This document shows, piece after piece, positions 26,610-35,059 of a stretch of DNA of 64,000 nt (position 1 is its first letter; each line of letters begins with the position of its first letter). The translations under genes were made by a program, and so were the position numbers. The DNA is from FEN-1139 sp964396375 (lineage in GTDB: Bacteria; Myxococcota_A; Polyangia; Polyangiales; Polyangiaceae), in assembly GCA_964396375.1 (NCBI GenBank), contig CAYNEY010000025.1, forward strand, positions 19,432 through 83,431, written 5' to 3'. The notes under the pieces were generated by a model that was not told where the DNA came from, ran no database searches, and saw only the letters and a list, made by a program, of their open reading frames with translations.

Positions 26610-27116
26610 ATGCAGCCAACTCAGGAAGTTGAGTTCAAGGTCGGCGACAAAGCGGTGTATCCGGCGCAGGGGGTCGCCGAGGTGATCAGCATCGATGAGA
26701 AGGAGATTGCCGGCTCGCGACAGCGCTTCTACGTGCTTCGAATTCTCGATACCGACCGCAAGATTATGGTGCCCGTTTCGAACGCCAACGCGGTGGGCCT
26801 CCGTCAGGTGATAAGTGAGCAGGAGATTCGGGAGATCTTTGACATCCTGCAGGAGCGCACCATCGGTTTTGACACGCAGACCTGGAACCGCCGTTACCGC
26901 GGGTTCATGGACAAAATCAAGACTGGCTCAATCTACGACGTGGCAGAGGTGCTGCGGGATCTCTATCGGTTGAAGGCGAATAAGCAGCTGTCCTTCGGGG
27001 AGCGCCGTATGCTGGACACCGCGCGTTCTCTGATCGTGAAGGAGATTGCGATCGCGCGTGGTCAAACCGAGGAAGCAGTGAAAAACGAGATCGAGTCGAT
27101 CTTCTTCGCCAACTGA
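26610..27116 (+). CDS. cdnL: CarD/CdnL-family RNA polymerase-binding regulator
   Basis: Protein of 168 residues matching CdnL, the essential CarD-like factor that binds the RNA polymerase beta subunit and stabilises open promoter complexes, notably at rRNA promoters. The N-terminal RNAP-interaction domain (about residues 8-70: KVGDKAVYPAQGVAEV) is followed by a helical C-terminal DNA-contacting domain (about 75-165: WNRRYRGFMDKIKTG and SFGERRMLDTARSLIVKEIA). The ATG at 26610 has AGGAG upstream; an earlier in-frame start is rejected because the conserved domain begins here. Long leader, own promoter, strong terminator downstream. Confidence 0.93.
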   Translation: MQPTQEVEFKVGDKAVYPAQGVAEVISIDEKEIAGSRQRFYVLRILDTDRKIMVPVSNANAVGLRQVISEQEIREIFDILQERTIGFDTQTWNRRYRGFMDKIKTGSIYDVAEVLRDLYRLKANKQLSFGERRMLDTARSLIVKEIAIARGQTEEAVKNEIESIFFAN

Positions 27117-27146
27117 GCAAGCCAGTTGCTGCTGGTACTTGTGGAG

Positions 27147-27180
27147 AGCAAAGGGCACCGTGACCAAGGTGCCCTTTGCT
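27147..27180 (+). terminator. Strong hairpin after carD
   Basis: Perfect 13-base arms (AGCAAAGGGCACC 27147-27159; GGTGCCCTTTGCT 27168-27180) with an 8-base loop, 30 bases after the carD stop and 40 bases beyond the end of the convergent minus-strand gene. No long U-run, but it is well placed to act in both directions. Confidence 0.7.
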
Positions 27181-27220
27181 GCATGGTCGAGGCCGTGCAC
27201 CATGGGCCTCCTCTTCACCG

Positions 27221-27691
27221 CTATTCTTCGTGCACCAGCTCCCGCCGCTTCTGGATCGGGGCGAGCTGTGGAAGCTCGAGGGCGACCCTCCAGCCACGCT
27301 CCTCGCGCACGCACAGGATGTCCCGTGACTCGCTGGTCGCCGTGTCCGAGAATACGCGAACCGTGGCTCGATCGCCCTGTTCTGTCACGCTGTAGCGTTG
27401 GGGCTGGAACCGCAGCGAGAAGTGGGTCGGGGCGATCATCTCTTCCGGGGCCACCTTGCGTCCGGCCAGAGCACTGGCTCGAGCGGCACGTTCGGTTAGG
27501 TTACGCTGAGCTGGCGCCCAAAGAAGCTCGAACGCTGCACGGGCCGGCGCAGGTTCTCCGTGAACGCCCTGCATTCGGGTGATGAACTCCCGCACCACAT
27601 GCTCAGGGCTATCCTCGGTGAGCCGCCCTTCGCAGCTGATGGAGCACAGGCACAGCCAGAGCGCTCCGAGCAGCGGCGATCGGAGCATCAT
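27221..27691 (-). CDS. Small lipoprotein downstream of trpS
   Basis: Protein of 156 residues with a hydrophobic signal and a Cys at about position 20 (LCSISC, a weak lipobox). A helical region (EHVVREFITRMQGVHGEPAPARAAFELLW) and a beta-rich C-terminal half (FSLRFQPQRYSVTEQGDRATVRVF) follow. This pattern resembles small NTF2-like or DUF4878-type lipoproteins. The ATG at 27691 overlaps the trpS stop by 4 bases, so the two are cotranslated, although no functional link is obvious. Function unknown. Confidence 0.75.
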   Translation of the reverse strand: MMLRSPLLGALWLCLCSISCEGRLTEDSPEHVVREFITRMQGVHGEPAPARAAFELLWAPAQRNLTERAARASALAGRKVAPEEMIAPTHFSLRFQPQRYSVTEQGDRATVRVFSDTATSESRDILCVREERGWRVALELPQLAPIQKRRELVHEE

Positions 27692-28689
27692 GATCGCGGC
27701 GGGCACCCGAGACCCATCACTGATCTGACGGTCCCGAGGGTCTGCTCGGCGAGCAGCCGTGCCTCGGCTGCGCTCCGCTCGAGTACCTCGATCACCCGCC
27801 CGCGCTGTGCGCGCAGCTCACGGGCGCGCTCGCGGATCGGTCCAATCTCAACCAACAAATTGTCGGTGAGTTGCTTTTTGCATTCTCCACACCCGAGCGA
27901 GCCGGCACGGCAGGCGGTGGCCAGACTCTCGGTGATGGAGGGAGCGGTGACCGCTTGGTGAAGGGTGAACACATTGCAGAGTTCGGGCCGTCCGGGATCG
28001 CCCAACCGGAGCTTTTGCTCATCGGTGAACGCGCTCTTAAGTTTCTTCTCGATGGACTTTGGCTCTTCGAACAGGCCGATGGCGTTGCCACGGCTCTTGC
28101 TCATCTTGGTCTTCCCGTCCAGCCCCATGATCCGCGGAGTCTCCGAGAGAATGGGCTTCGGCTCCTGGAACACATCACCAAAACGTGCGTTGTAGCGGCG
28201 AGCGATCTCCCGAGCCAGCTCTAGGTGCTGAATCTGATCGTTGCCGACCGGAACATGGGTGGCGCGATAGGCGAGGATGTCAGCGGCCATCAGGATCGGA
28301 TAGGTGAAGAGACCCGCATTGACGTTCTGCTTGTGTTCGTCACTCTTCTCCTTGAACTGAGTCATGCGCTGCAGATCCCCGAAGGGCGTAACGGTTCCAA
28401 GGTACCAGGCCAGCTCTGCTTGCTGAGGCACGTCGCTTTGCACGAAGATCAGGTGTCGTTCTGGATCGATCCCAGCAGCAAGGTAGGTGAGCGCCGTGTC
28501 GAAGATCCGCGCTGGCATCTCCTTGGGCGTATAGTCGATGGTGATGGCGTGGGCATCGACGATGCAGAACAGTGCCGGCTCGGTGCTTTTCTGGGCGAGC
28601 GAGACCCATTGTCGCAGTGCCCCGAAGTAGTTGCCGACATGGAGCTCACCGGTGGGTTGCATTCCTGAGAAGATGCGTGTCTTCGACAT
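27688..28689 (-). CDS. trpS: Tryptophanyl-tRNA synthetase
   Basis: Class Ic aminoacyl-tRNA synthetase of 333 residues that charges tRNA-Trp in the cytosol. The HIGH-like motif is PTGELHVGN near residue 10, and the KMSKS loop is complete (KMSKSRGNAIGL, about 200). A DVPQQAELAWYLG segment and a Cys pair near residue 265 (CGECKKQLTDNL) also fit. The ATG at 28689 (MSKTRIFSGMQPTG) matches the family N-terminus; the longer frame adds unconserved residues. It is divergent from the methyltransferase gene across a 154-base spacer. Confidence 0.95.
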   Translation of the reverse strand: MSKTRIFSGMQPTGELHVGNYFGALRQWVSLAQKSTEPALFCIVDAHAITIDYTPKEMPARIFDTALTYLAAGIDPERHLIFVQSDVPQQAELAWYLGTVTPFGDLQRMTQFKEKSDEHKQNVNAGLFTYPILMAADILAYRATHVPVGNDQIQHLELAREIARRYNARFGDVFQEPKPILSETPRIMGLDGKTKMSKSRGNAIGLFEEPKSIEKKLKSAFTDEQKLRLGDPGRPELCNVFTLHQAVTAPSITESLATACRAGSLGCGECKKQLTDNLLVEIGPIRERARELRAQRGRVIEVLERSAAEARLLAEQTLGTVRSVMGLGCPPRS

Positions 28690-28843
28690 GCGGAGCTTGT
28701 CGGTACCGTGCGGGCGGCCCAAAGGCAAGCCTTCGCCGAGGGATGGTCACGGGGCCGGTGACGCACCGCATGCCGGAGGCAGCCGGAGAATCGCGACCAT
28801 AACTTGGCCGAGGAACACCTGCGCTCGGTACCATTTCCATCCC

Positions 28844-29890
28844 ATGGGAAATCCCGGCCGAATCAGCCTTGCTTGGACAGGACGCCGAACGGATTTTCAG
28901 GTTCGCGATGACATCGTGATACCAGCGTCATCAGCCTCCGATCGCGCCCAACTGATACTTGGAGACAACCTGGAGGCTCTCTCCGCTCTCACCCGTGCTG
29001 ACATGGGGCCGGCGAGCCTGGTCTACCTTGATCCGCCGTTTTTTACTCAGCGCAAGCATAACCAGGTGGTTAGGGTGCGAGGCCTGGCTGGGGTGGTCAG
29101 GCGTGAGGAACGACTTGGCTTCGACGATCGGTGGTCGGATCTTGGTGCCTATTTGAACGAACTCTGGCCGCGTCTGGTGCTGGCGCACCAGCTTCTCTCT
29201 CGGGACGGTTGTCTGATCCTGCATGTTGATCCGAAGACCAGCCACTACGCCAAAATTCTCCTCGACGAGCTGTTCGGACCCGAGTGCTTCGCAAGTGAGA
29301 TCGTGTGGCGCTACCGTCGGTGGCCGTCCAAGACCCGGAATTTCCAGCGTGTGCACGATGTCTTGCTGCGTTACGTCAAGGACAAGAGCAAAGTGCCCAA
29401 GTTTCACCAGCTGTACGAGCCCCTTGCCCCATCCACGCGGGCCACTTGGGGAACAGGACGTCAAGTCGCCGTGGTTGGAGCTGAAGGGCGCCGGGTGCGT
29501 TCGAAGAGCACCGACCAGCCCTCACTCGGTACGCCGCTCGGAGACGTCTGGGAGATTGGCATCGTGGCTCCGGTGGCGCGTGAGCGCACTGGGTACCCCA
29601 CGCAGAAGCCCGAGGCGCTCCTTTCGCGGCTGATCGAGGCGTGTACTGACCCAGGCGATCTGGTGATTGACCCCTATGTTGGCAGCGGCACCAGCCTGGT
29701 GGCAGCTATCCGGCTGGGGAGACGTGCCATTGGCATTGACCAGAACCGGGAGGCAATCCAGCTCTCGGAACAACGCTTGCGCACCCTCGAGTGTTGTCCG
29801 AGCGTGGTGTGTTTGGCGGAGTCGGTAGCGCCCCCCTTCGAGAGTCGGGTGGAACGCGAACCGAAACGGCGCCGGCAGCTGGTGGCCTGA
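28844..29890 (+). CDS. Orphan beta-class DNA methyltransferase
   Basis: Site-specific DNA methyltransferase of 348 residues that transfers a methyl group from SAM to adenine N6 or cytosine N4. The catalytic motif IV (YLDPPF, about residues 61-66) comes before motif X (TQKPEALLSRLI, about 248) and the SAM-binding motif I (DPYVGSGTSLVAA, about 276), the order of the beta class. The DPPF form and type III Mod-like layout favour N6-adenine. No restriction endonuclease or specificity gene is nearby, so it is solitary and may be regulatory, as for CcrM-like enzymes. The start is the ATG at 28844; the frame extends further upstream. Confidence 0.88.
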   Translation: MGNPGRISLAWTGRRTDFQVRDDIVIPASSASDRAQLILGDNLEALSALTRADMGPASLVYLDPPFFTQRKHNQVVRVRGLAGVVRREERLGFDDRWSDLGAYLNELWPRLVLAHQLLSRDGCLILHVDPKTSHYAKILLDELFGPECFASEIVWRYRRWPSKTRNFQRVHDVLLRYVKDKSKVPKFHQLYEPLAPSTRATWGTGRQVAVVGAEGRRVRSKSTDQPSLGTPLGDVWEIGIVAPVARERTGYPTQKPEALLSRLIEACTDPGDLVIDPYVGSGTSLVAAIRLGRRAIGIDQNREAIQLSEQRLRTLECCPSVVCLAESVAPPFESRVEREPKRRRQLVA

Positions 29891-29986
29891 GCCAGTGGGG
29901 GAGCTGAGCCGACGGGGAGTTCCGGTTGCACAGGCATGCGAAGCTGGTCTTGCATTTGGGCGGAGGCACGGCATAAGAGCCAGACG

Positions 29987-30892
29987 ATGAGGCCGGCTCC
30001 CTCGCTCGTCCTGCTTGTTTCGGCGGTCGCGCTCCTTTTGGTTCCGGGTGCCGGCCGTGGTCAGGGAAACCAGGTAGCCTGGCTCGAGGTTGGCTCGCGG
30101 CGGCTCTCGGGCGCCAACGTACTTGCACGCTGGTCGGCTCTCAACGTTCGAGAACGGGAGCACTATGGAGCTCGTCCCTCGGAACAGTTGCGGCGCTACG
30201 TAAAAGAGGAGCTTGTCCTCGAGCTGTTGCTGGCCGAAACCGCACGCGTGCAAGGGCTGGAGAGCGACGCCGACTATCGGCGGCACAAGCAGGCGATCTT
30301 GGCCGAGGTCTTGGCGGAGCGATTGCGGCGCGCCGAGGAGGCGCGGGGTGTCACGGGCGCCGAGGCAGATAGCTTCTTCGAACACAATCGGGCTCTGTTC
30401 GAGAAACCGGAGCGGCTCAGGATCGCAAGGATCTTGGTAGCTGATCGTGCCCAGGCTGAGGCGGTGATCGAGAAAGCGCGACAACTCCCCTCGAGCGAGG
30501 CCTGGCAGATTCTGTGCCGAGAGCAGTCCTTGGATTCGACCAGTCGCGAACGTGGCGGTGATCTTGGCTTCGTCGCCGAAGACGGTGGTGTGGAGGGTGG
30601 GTTGGATCGGGTTGATCCATCGCTTTTTCTGGCAGCTCGCGCGGTGAAGGATGGAGCGCTGGTGGAGCACCCGGTAGCTGAAGGAGAACGATTCGCGGTG
30701 GTGTGGCGGCGTGGTTCAAGCGCGCCGATCACCTCATCCGCGGCGCAAGAACGTGAGCGCATCAACGGGTTCTTGATTGAGCAGCGCACGCGCAGAAAAC
30801 TGGCGCGGTTGCTCGCTGAGCTACGACAGCGCGCGAGGGTAACGGTCGATTCTCGACCACTTGCCACCCTCAAAGTATCGTCGCCAGATTAG
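29987..30892 (+). CDS. Secreted parvulin-type peptidyl-prolyl isomerase
   Basis: Protein of 301 residues with a signal peptide (about 1-25), a SurA/PpiC-like helical chaperone region (about 40-130: EELVLELLLAETARVQGL, IDADYRRHK-like segment) and a parvulin domain (about 135-235) with ERLRIARILVADRAQAEAV, the GGDLGF core motif and a C-terminal EHPVAEGERFAVV strand. It probably helps outer-membrane protein folding in the periplasm. The ATG at 29987 directly precedes the signal sequence; the frame opens further upstream. The stop overlaps the end of the convergent gene by 4 bases. Confidence 0.85.
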   Translation: MRPAPSLVLLVSAVALLLVPGAGRGQGNQVAWLEVGSRRLSGANVLARWSALNVREREHYGARPSEQLRRYVKEELVLELLLAETARVQGLESDADYRRHKQAILAEVLAERLRRAEEARGVTGAEADSFFEHNRALFEKPERLRIARILVADRAQAEAVIEKARQLPSSEAWQILCREQSLDSTSRERGGDLGFVAEDGGVEGGLDRVDPSLFLAARAVKDGALVEHPVAEGERFAVVWRRGSSAPITSSAAQERERINGFLIEQRTRRKLARLLAELRQRARVTVDSRPLATLKVSSPD

Positions 30893-31329
30893 GGCCGTGC
30901 CGAACCGGGCGGTGAACGGGAGGGTTCTTTCGGGAGGCTGGGCAGGGACCATCCGAGCTGGTGCAGGATCCGCTGGAGGATCCGCTCCTCTTCTTCTGCT
31001 TTCAGCGTCAGCGCGAGCACCTTCGACAGCTCAGCCTGGCTAGCAGCGCGTGCGGCTCGCTCTTGGTGTTCGAGGACCAAGAGCAAGTGCGGATGGGCGA
31101 GTACTACCTCCTTCGGTACGATCATCTCCTTCGCTGCGGCGAGTCGTGCCTCGGCCAGCGCGTGCACCATTTTGGCGAGCTCGCGATCGTGAGGTCTCTC
31201 GCGCAAGAACGCGCCCGCTTGTCGAGACTCGCTGACCAGCAGCGCTGCGCGATCGAGGTAGCTGCCCGCCCAGGCGACGCTGCTGACCAGACACGCCGCA
31301 AGCAGCAGCAGCAGCCGGAGCTTCAACAT
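30889..31329 (-). CDS. Small secreted helical protein downstream of rnc
   Basis: Protein of 146 residues with a clear signal peptide (MLKLRLLLLLAACLVSSVAWA, about 1-21). The mature part is helical and rich in Ala, Glu, Arg and Leu (RERPHDRELAKMVHALAEARLAAAKEM). The ATG at 31329 overlaps the rnc stop by 7 bases and has AGGAG upstream, so it is coupled to rnc. The longer frame to 31494 has no signal peptide at its start and is rejected. Function unknown. Confidence 0.8.
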   Translation of the reverse strand: MLKLRLLLLLAACLVSSVAWAGSYLDRAALLVSESRQAGAFLRERPHDRELAKMVHALAEARLAAAKEMIVPKEVVLAHPHLLLVLEHQERAARAASQAELSKVLALTLKAEEEERILQRILHQLGWSLPSLPKEPSRSPPGSARP

Positions 31330-32054
31330 GGATTGTCTCCTCTTTCGGCTTCGAGCTCGACTTTGCCCAGTTGGGCCACAAGATCCGGATCGCCGAGCAC
31401 CTGCTCGGCCGCAGCCCGCTCGGCTTGACGCTTCGACCGACCGCGACCAACCGCGAGCGACTGAGCGCCAACGGACACGCGTACCTCGAACCACTTGTCG
31501 TGGGCCGGTCCCCCGCTTGCTACCACCTCATAACTTGGAAGACCCAAACTCCGGCTCTGGAAGAGTTCCTGGAGGTCGCTCTTGGGATCGCGCGTGGTGA
31601 GCCCAAGATTGCGCCACTCCTCGAGGACCGGTCGGGCCAGCTCATGGCAAGCGCGCCGCGCCAGGTCCAGACCTCCATCCAAGAACGCAGCGGCGATGCA
31701 GGCCTCGACCGCGTCTGCGACCACATTGTCGCTCTCTGCCAATCCACCCTGCGAAGCTCCACGCCCAAGCCTAATCTCCGACGCAATCCCCGCCTGTCGC
31801 CCCCACTCGGCCAGGTGCTCGGACCGGATGATCCGAGCTCGCAGGCGGGTCAGAGTGCCCTCGTCGGCCTCGGGGAACTCACCATACAGAAGCTCGGAGA
31901 TGCACAGGCCGAGCACCGCATCCCCCAGAAACTCCAGCCGCTGGTTGTCCAGCGTGGTCTGTTTCTCGTTTGAGAAGCTGGGGTGAGTGAGCGCCATCAC
32001 CAGTTGGGGGGAGGCAGGATCGAGGGACAGCAGGCTGGCAGTGTGCGCGGTCAT
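31323..32054 (-). CDS. rnc: Ribonuclease III
   Basis: Double-strand-specific RNase of 243 residues, processing rRNA precursors and regulatory RNAs. The catalytic domain carries the signature NQRLEFLGDAVL (about residues 37-48) and the metal ligands in EGTLTRLRA (Glu65 equivalent) and VADAVEACIAAAFLD (Asp114/Glu117 equivalents). The C-terminal dsRNA-binding domain spans about 155-225 (DPKSDLQELFQ through KRQAERAAAEQVL). The first residue of the signature is Gln where the E. coli enzyme has Glu38 (NERLEF); the other acidic ligands are conserved. Divergent from the 32107 gene across 52 bases. Confidence 0.94.
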   Translation of the reverse strand: MTAHTASLLSLDPASPQLVMALTHPSFSNEKQTTLDNQRLEFLGDAVLGLCISELLYGEFPEADEGTLTRLRARIIRSEHLAEWGRQAGIASEIRLGRGASQGGLAESDNVVADAVEACIAAAFLDGGLDLARRACHELARPVLEEWRNLGLTTRDPKSDLQELFQSRSLGLPSYEVVASGGPAHDKWFEVRVSVGAQSLAVGRGRSKRQAERAAAEQVLGDPDLVAQLGKVELEAERGDNPC

Positions 32055-32106
32055 GCGATGCTGTCAGCATAGCTGCTTCCCGAGAGGCGGGGTATGATGG
32101 ACGAAA

Positions 32107-32781
32107 GTGAAAGGCTATCTTGCCTGCCCCTTCTGCCGTGAGCTTCATCTCCCGTCGGAACGGCTGGCTCGTTGTTCTGATTGCGGTGTGGAGCTGGTGC
32201 CGCTCGAGACACTTGGTCCGAGCGCCGAGCAGCTGCTTGCCCGGCAGCTAGAGCTGGAGGCGGTGCCAACCGACCTTCGGCTCCGCTCGTTCTACGACGG
32301 AGGTGCTCAGCGAGGGGTGCTGGCTGTGGTGGCAGTGGTTGGTCTGGTTGGGTTTTTCCAACCGTGGGTAACTATCCTGCGACCGGACGCGGCTCAACTG
32401 AGCGGTTTCGAGCTGGCTGCTGGGCGCGTGGGCTGGTTGTGGGCTGGTGCTTGTGCATGGCTGGTGTTGTTGGCTCTGGTTCTCACCCGCCGAACCCTGC
32501 GTGCCATGCGAGGGGTGCGTGTCATTGCGGCCCTGCTCGCCTCCCTCACCGCGTGGGAAATCGCTTTTTTGGTTGTGTCGGCGCAGTCGGGCACGGGTCT
32601 CGTGACCACCGAACTCCGTTTCGAGCTCTGGCTGTGGTTGAGCGCAGCAGCGAGCCTGGTCGGTGTGGTCTCGGGGATGATTTTTGGACGTGAGTGGGCT
32701 GGCAAGGCACCACCACCAGACGAGGCCTCCTTGGCCACGCCAGCCCCTCGGCTCAAACAACCTGGCGAATGGCTGCACTGA
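32107..32781 (+). CDS. Zinc-ribbon membrane protein
   Basis: Protein of 224 residues. The N-terminal zinc ribbon (CPFC at about 7-10, CSDC at about 23-26) is followed by a short linker and four hydrophobic helices (about 68-90, 104-125, 135-155, 170-190). The GTG start lies 8 bases after TATGAT (32093-32098), with no Shine-Dalgarno sequence, suggesting a leaderless transcript. The layout of a cytosolic zinc ribbon plus a small membrane domain is common in uncharacterised envelope proteins. Family not recognised. Overlapping minus-strand frames are shadows. Confidence 0.75.
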   Translation: MKGYLACPFCRELHLPSERLARCSDCGVELVPLETLGPSAEQLLARQLELEAVPTDLRLRSFYDGGAQRGVLAVVAVVGLVGFFQPWVTILRPDAAQLSGFELAAGRVGWLWAGACAWLVLLALVLTRRTLRAMRGVRVIAALLASLTAWEIAFLVVSAQSGTGLVTTELRFELWLWLSAAASLVGVVSGMIFGREWAGKAPPPDEASLATPAPRLKQPGEWLH

Positions 32782-32817
32782 CCCGACTAACACCTACCGG
32801 TCGCAGCTCAGAACAGA

Positions 32818-33930
32818 TCAGAAAACCACACCCAAATCGACCGCAACTGCCCATTGACGTGGCATCCCTGCCAGCATCTGCTCGTCGAGCGGGTCATTTT
32901 GCGCTGCCTCCGGCAAGAGAAGATCGACCATGTACTGGACGCCCAACGACAGGTACTCATGCCGAACAGTGGTACCAATGAGCAAGCGGTCGCGCTCGAG
33001 TCGTGCTTTGCCAAACGAGCGGTTGTTGTCGAAATCCGCCCCTGAATAGGGGTTACTGGGATCGCAATCGGGATAACCGTCGTAGTCATCCGCAGAGGTC
33101 TCCCCGTCACTATTATCCGTATACTGACCTGGAAGACGTAAGCCGGGCGCGTTGCACAGCGTCTCTTCATCGGTGGCAGGGGTGAGATCGACCACGTTGG
33201 AATCGGCGAAGATCCACAGGTGTTGGAAACCCAGCCAAGGTGTGACCACCACCGCGTCGGACACCGGGATGCGCTTTGAGATCTGAGTGTCCAGGCTGGC
33301 GATGGTGAGCTGGAACTGATTGGTACCGGTGATGGTCCGCACTCCAGCCCCTGCCGCCAGATCGGGGATCACACCCAGCGCTCCGGTGCGAAAGCCCTCG
33401 AGCAGGCTCAACCGCACGTCAGCACCCATGGACCAGAGAGAAGTCTTCGGCATGAAGCCGGTCTGGCCGGTGAGCTCAAAGCCATACCCGAAGCTCTTTC
33501 TCAGCTTGATCGAGTACAAGGAAAGCACGCTCTGGGGAGTGTCGTTGCGGACACTGGCCTGGCCTGTGCTTGGATCGTCAACTCCTTGGGTGCCGAGTTG
33601 CCAGTAGTCTTGGTCCGAATCAATGCTGGTGTAGAGCGCCTCGATCGCAAGGTGAAAGCCTCCTACACCGGTGGTGCTGGCTGGATGCATCGCGGTGGGG
33701 GCGAAGGCGAAGGCGTATTGGGACACCAGGCGTCTGAAGGCGGCTTCATCCGGTTGGCATGGTACATAATCGCTCCCATCCGCAGGGAGACGGATCTGCC
33801 CGTTCGGTTCTCGACAGTTCGAGGGAATAACCAGCCTCTCGATCGCAGGATCCATCGAATCAGCGAAGGCGGGGAGGCTGCAGAGCGAAGCTGCAAGCAG
33901 AAACAGTGGTTTGGCGAGCGAAGGCCTCAT
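32818..33930 (-). CDS. Outer-membrane beta-barrel protein
   Basis: Protein of 370 residues with a signal peptide (about 1-23, SLPAFA). Long runs of alternating polar and hydrophobic residues typical of outer-membrane strands follow (YSIKLRKSFGYGFELTGQTGF, FQLTIASLDTQISKRIPV), ending in the terminal Phe (VDLGVVF) expected of a BAM-dependent barrel. An Asp-rich loop (about 270-310: DGETSADDYDGYPDCDPSNPYSG) may bind calcium. Two Cys residues in the N-terminal part (CREP, CQPDE) could form a disulfide. Substrate unknown. Confidence 0.8.
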   Translation of the reverse strand: MRPSLAKPLFLLAASLCSLPAFADSMDPAIERLVIPSNCREPNGQIRLPADGSDYVPCQPDEAAFRRLVSQYAFAFAPTAMHPASTTGVGGFHLAIEALYTSIDSDQDYWQLGTQGVDDPSTGQASVRNDTPQSVLSLYSIKLRKSFGYGFELTGQTGFMPKTSLWSMGADVRLSLLEGFRTGALGVIPDLAAGAGVRTITGTNQFQLTIASLDTQISKRIPVSDAVVVTPWLGFQHLWIFADSNVVDLTPATDEETLCNAPGLRLPGQYTDNSDGETSADDYDGYPDCDPSNPYSGADFDNNRSFGKARLERDRLLIGTTVRHEYLSLGVQYMVDLLLPEAAQNDPLDEQMLAGMPRQWAVAVDLGVVF

Positions 33931-34276
33931 ACGCGACGGATCATCTCCGCCCGGCCGAGGCTAGGCGGGTGCGATGATGACGTCAAGGATTGTTGACCCG
34001 GTGGGCCGAATGCCTTCCTTGCTGCCCGTATCATGTCGTGATGGTGATGAGGGTTGGTGCTTCCAATCCGGCGGGCCGAATTGCTCTCTCCCCCACCCTT
34101 TGCCCAAAACTCCTTCGAAGGGTGGGCATTGCTGGAGGCCAAGGAGCACAGCCTGAGCTGGTGTGCGGAAGCACAGAACTTGAAGTAGCCAACTCGGCCC
34201 ACAGCGGACAGTGGGGTGGCGCACCGTTCTTTGGCATCACCTCCACCACACCAGATCGAGTCTGCCTCAGGCTCCT
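33931..34276. other. Spacer between the barrel gene and rnhA
   Basis: A 346-base stretch without a supported gene; a long minus-strand open frame across it is an out-of-frame shadow of rnhA. It contains a hairpin (CCCACCCTT 34092-34100, AAGGGTGGG 34118-34126, 17-base loop) that could end rnhA transcription, and two copies of GGGCCGAAT about 65 bases apart. The promoter of the barrel gene should lie near its left end. Confidence 0.45.
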
Positions 34277-35002
34277 TCAGCGTTCTGTCCGCCGGTAGGC
34301 GGTCGCCAGTGCATCCGCGTACTCGTTCCAGCGAAAGCCATTGTGGGCGGCGATCCATTCCAGCTTGAGGTTCGGTGTGGTTTTGAGCTTCTGGTAGATC
34401 TCCTGCACGAGATCCAGGTTCTTGATCGGGCCCTCTTTGCGCTTCCATCCTCGAGCCTCCCAGCCTTTGGCCCAGCGGGTGAAAGTGTTGATGCAGAGCA
34501 TGCTGTCCGAGTACACGACCATGGGCTTGGCGGGTGGCACCAGCGCGATCCCTGCGAGCAACGCCATCAGCTCCATTCGGTTGTTGGTGGTCATTGGCTC
34601 GTGTCCGCAGCGTTCGGCGAGGAGCTGATTCTCTTCGACGTACACCACACCCCATCCGCCAGGACCAGGATTGGGGTTGGCCGCTCCGTCGGTGAAAACG
34701 CCTGTTTTTGGCCCGTCCTGATACAAACGGAGGACCTCCGCGACGGGCAGATCTTGCTCCAAAGTGCGGGATTTGCCTGAAGCTCGGGGGTGGGTAGCAG
34801 ATCTTGACCCACTGACTTGCGGCGATTTGGCTTCGAGGGTATGGCCGGACCGCCCGTGTCCGCGACCACCTTTCCCGAACGAGTCTCCCCCTTCGGCCCG
34901 ACACGACCGGCAGACACGTGGGGTCCAGTTCGGGTACTTGGTGAGCGCCGCGTCCGGAACGGAAAAGGTCTTTTGGCATTTCTGGCAAATGAAGTCCGGC
35001 AT
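34277..35002 (-). CDS. rnhA: RNase HI with N-terminal zinc-ribbon extension
   Basis: Ribonuclease HI, which degrades the RNA strand of RNA-DNA hybrids. The 241 residues are longer than the usual 155. An N-terminal zinc ribbon (two CXXC pairs: CQKC near residue 6 and CRSC near 32) and a basic Gly/Ser/Arg/Lys linker (about 35-90) precede the catalytic domain. The carboxylates are visible: TDGAANPNPGPGGWG (Asp, about 102), NRMELMALL (Glu), VYSDSMLCIN (Asp) and NEYADAL (Asp), with the outer His in AAHNGF. The start is ATG 35002 (MPDFICQK). It diverges from trmL across 57 bases. Confidence 0.9.
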   Translation of the reverse strand: MPDFICQKCQKTFSVPDAALTKYPNWTPRVCRSCRAEGGDSFGKGGRGHGRSGHTLEAKSPQVSGSRSATHPRASGKSRTLEQDLPVAEVLRLYQDGPKTGVFTDGAANPNPGPGGWGVVYVEENQLLAERCGHEPMTTNNRMELMALLAGIALVPPAKPMVVYSDSMLCINTFTRWAKGWEARGWKRKEGPIKNLDLVQEIYQKLKTTPNLKLEWIAAHNGFRWNEYADALATAYRRTER

Positions 35003-35059
35003 CTGGGCCGCTGAGAGTATCAGATGTTGGGATGGTTGCCCTTTGTGTCGTAGCTTCCC

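Noticed and set aside
33927..34988. A 353-codon minus-strand frame
   Set aside because: It overlaps rnhA in another frame and is low-complexity there.
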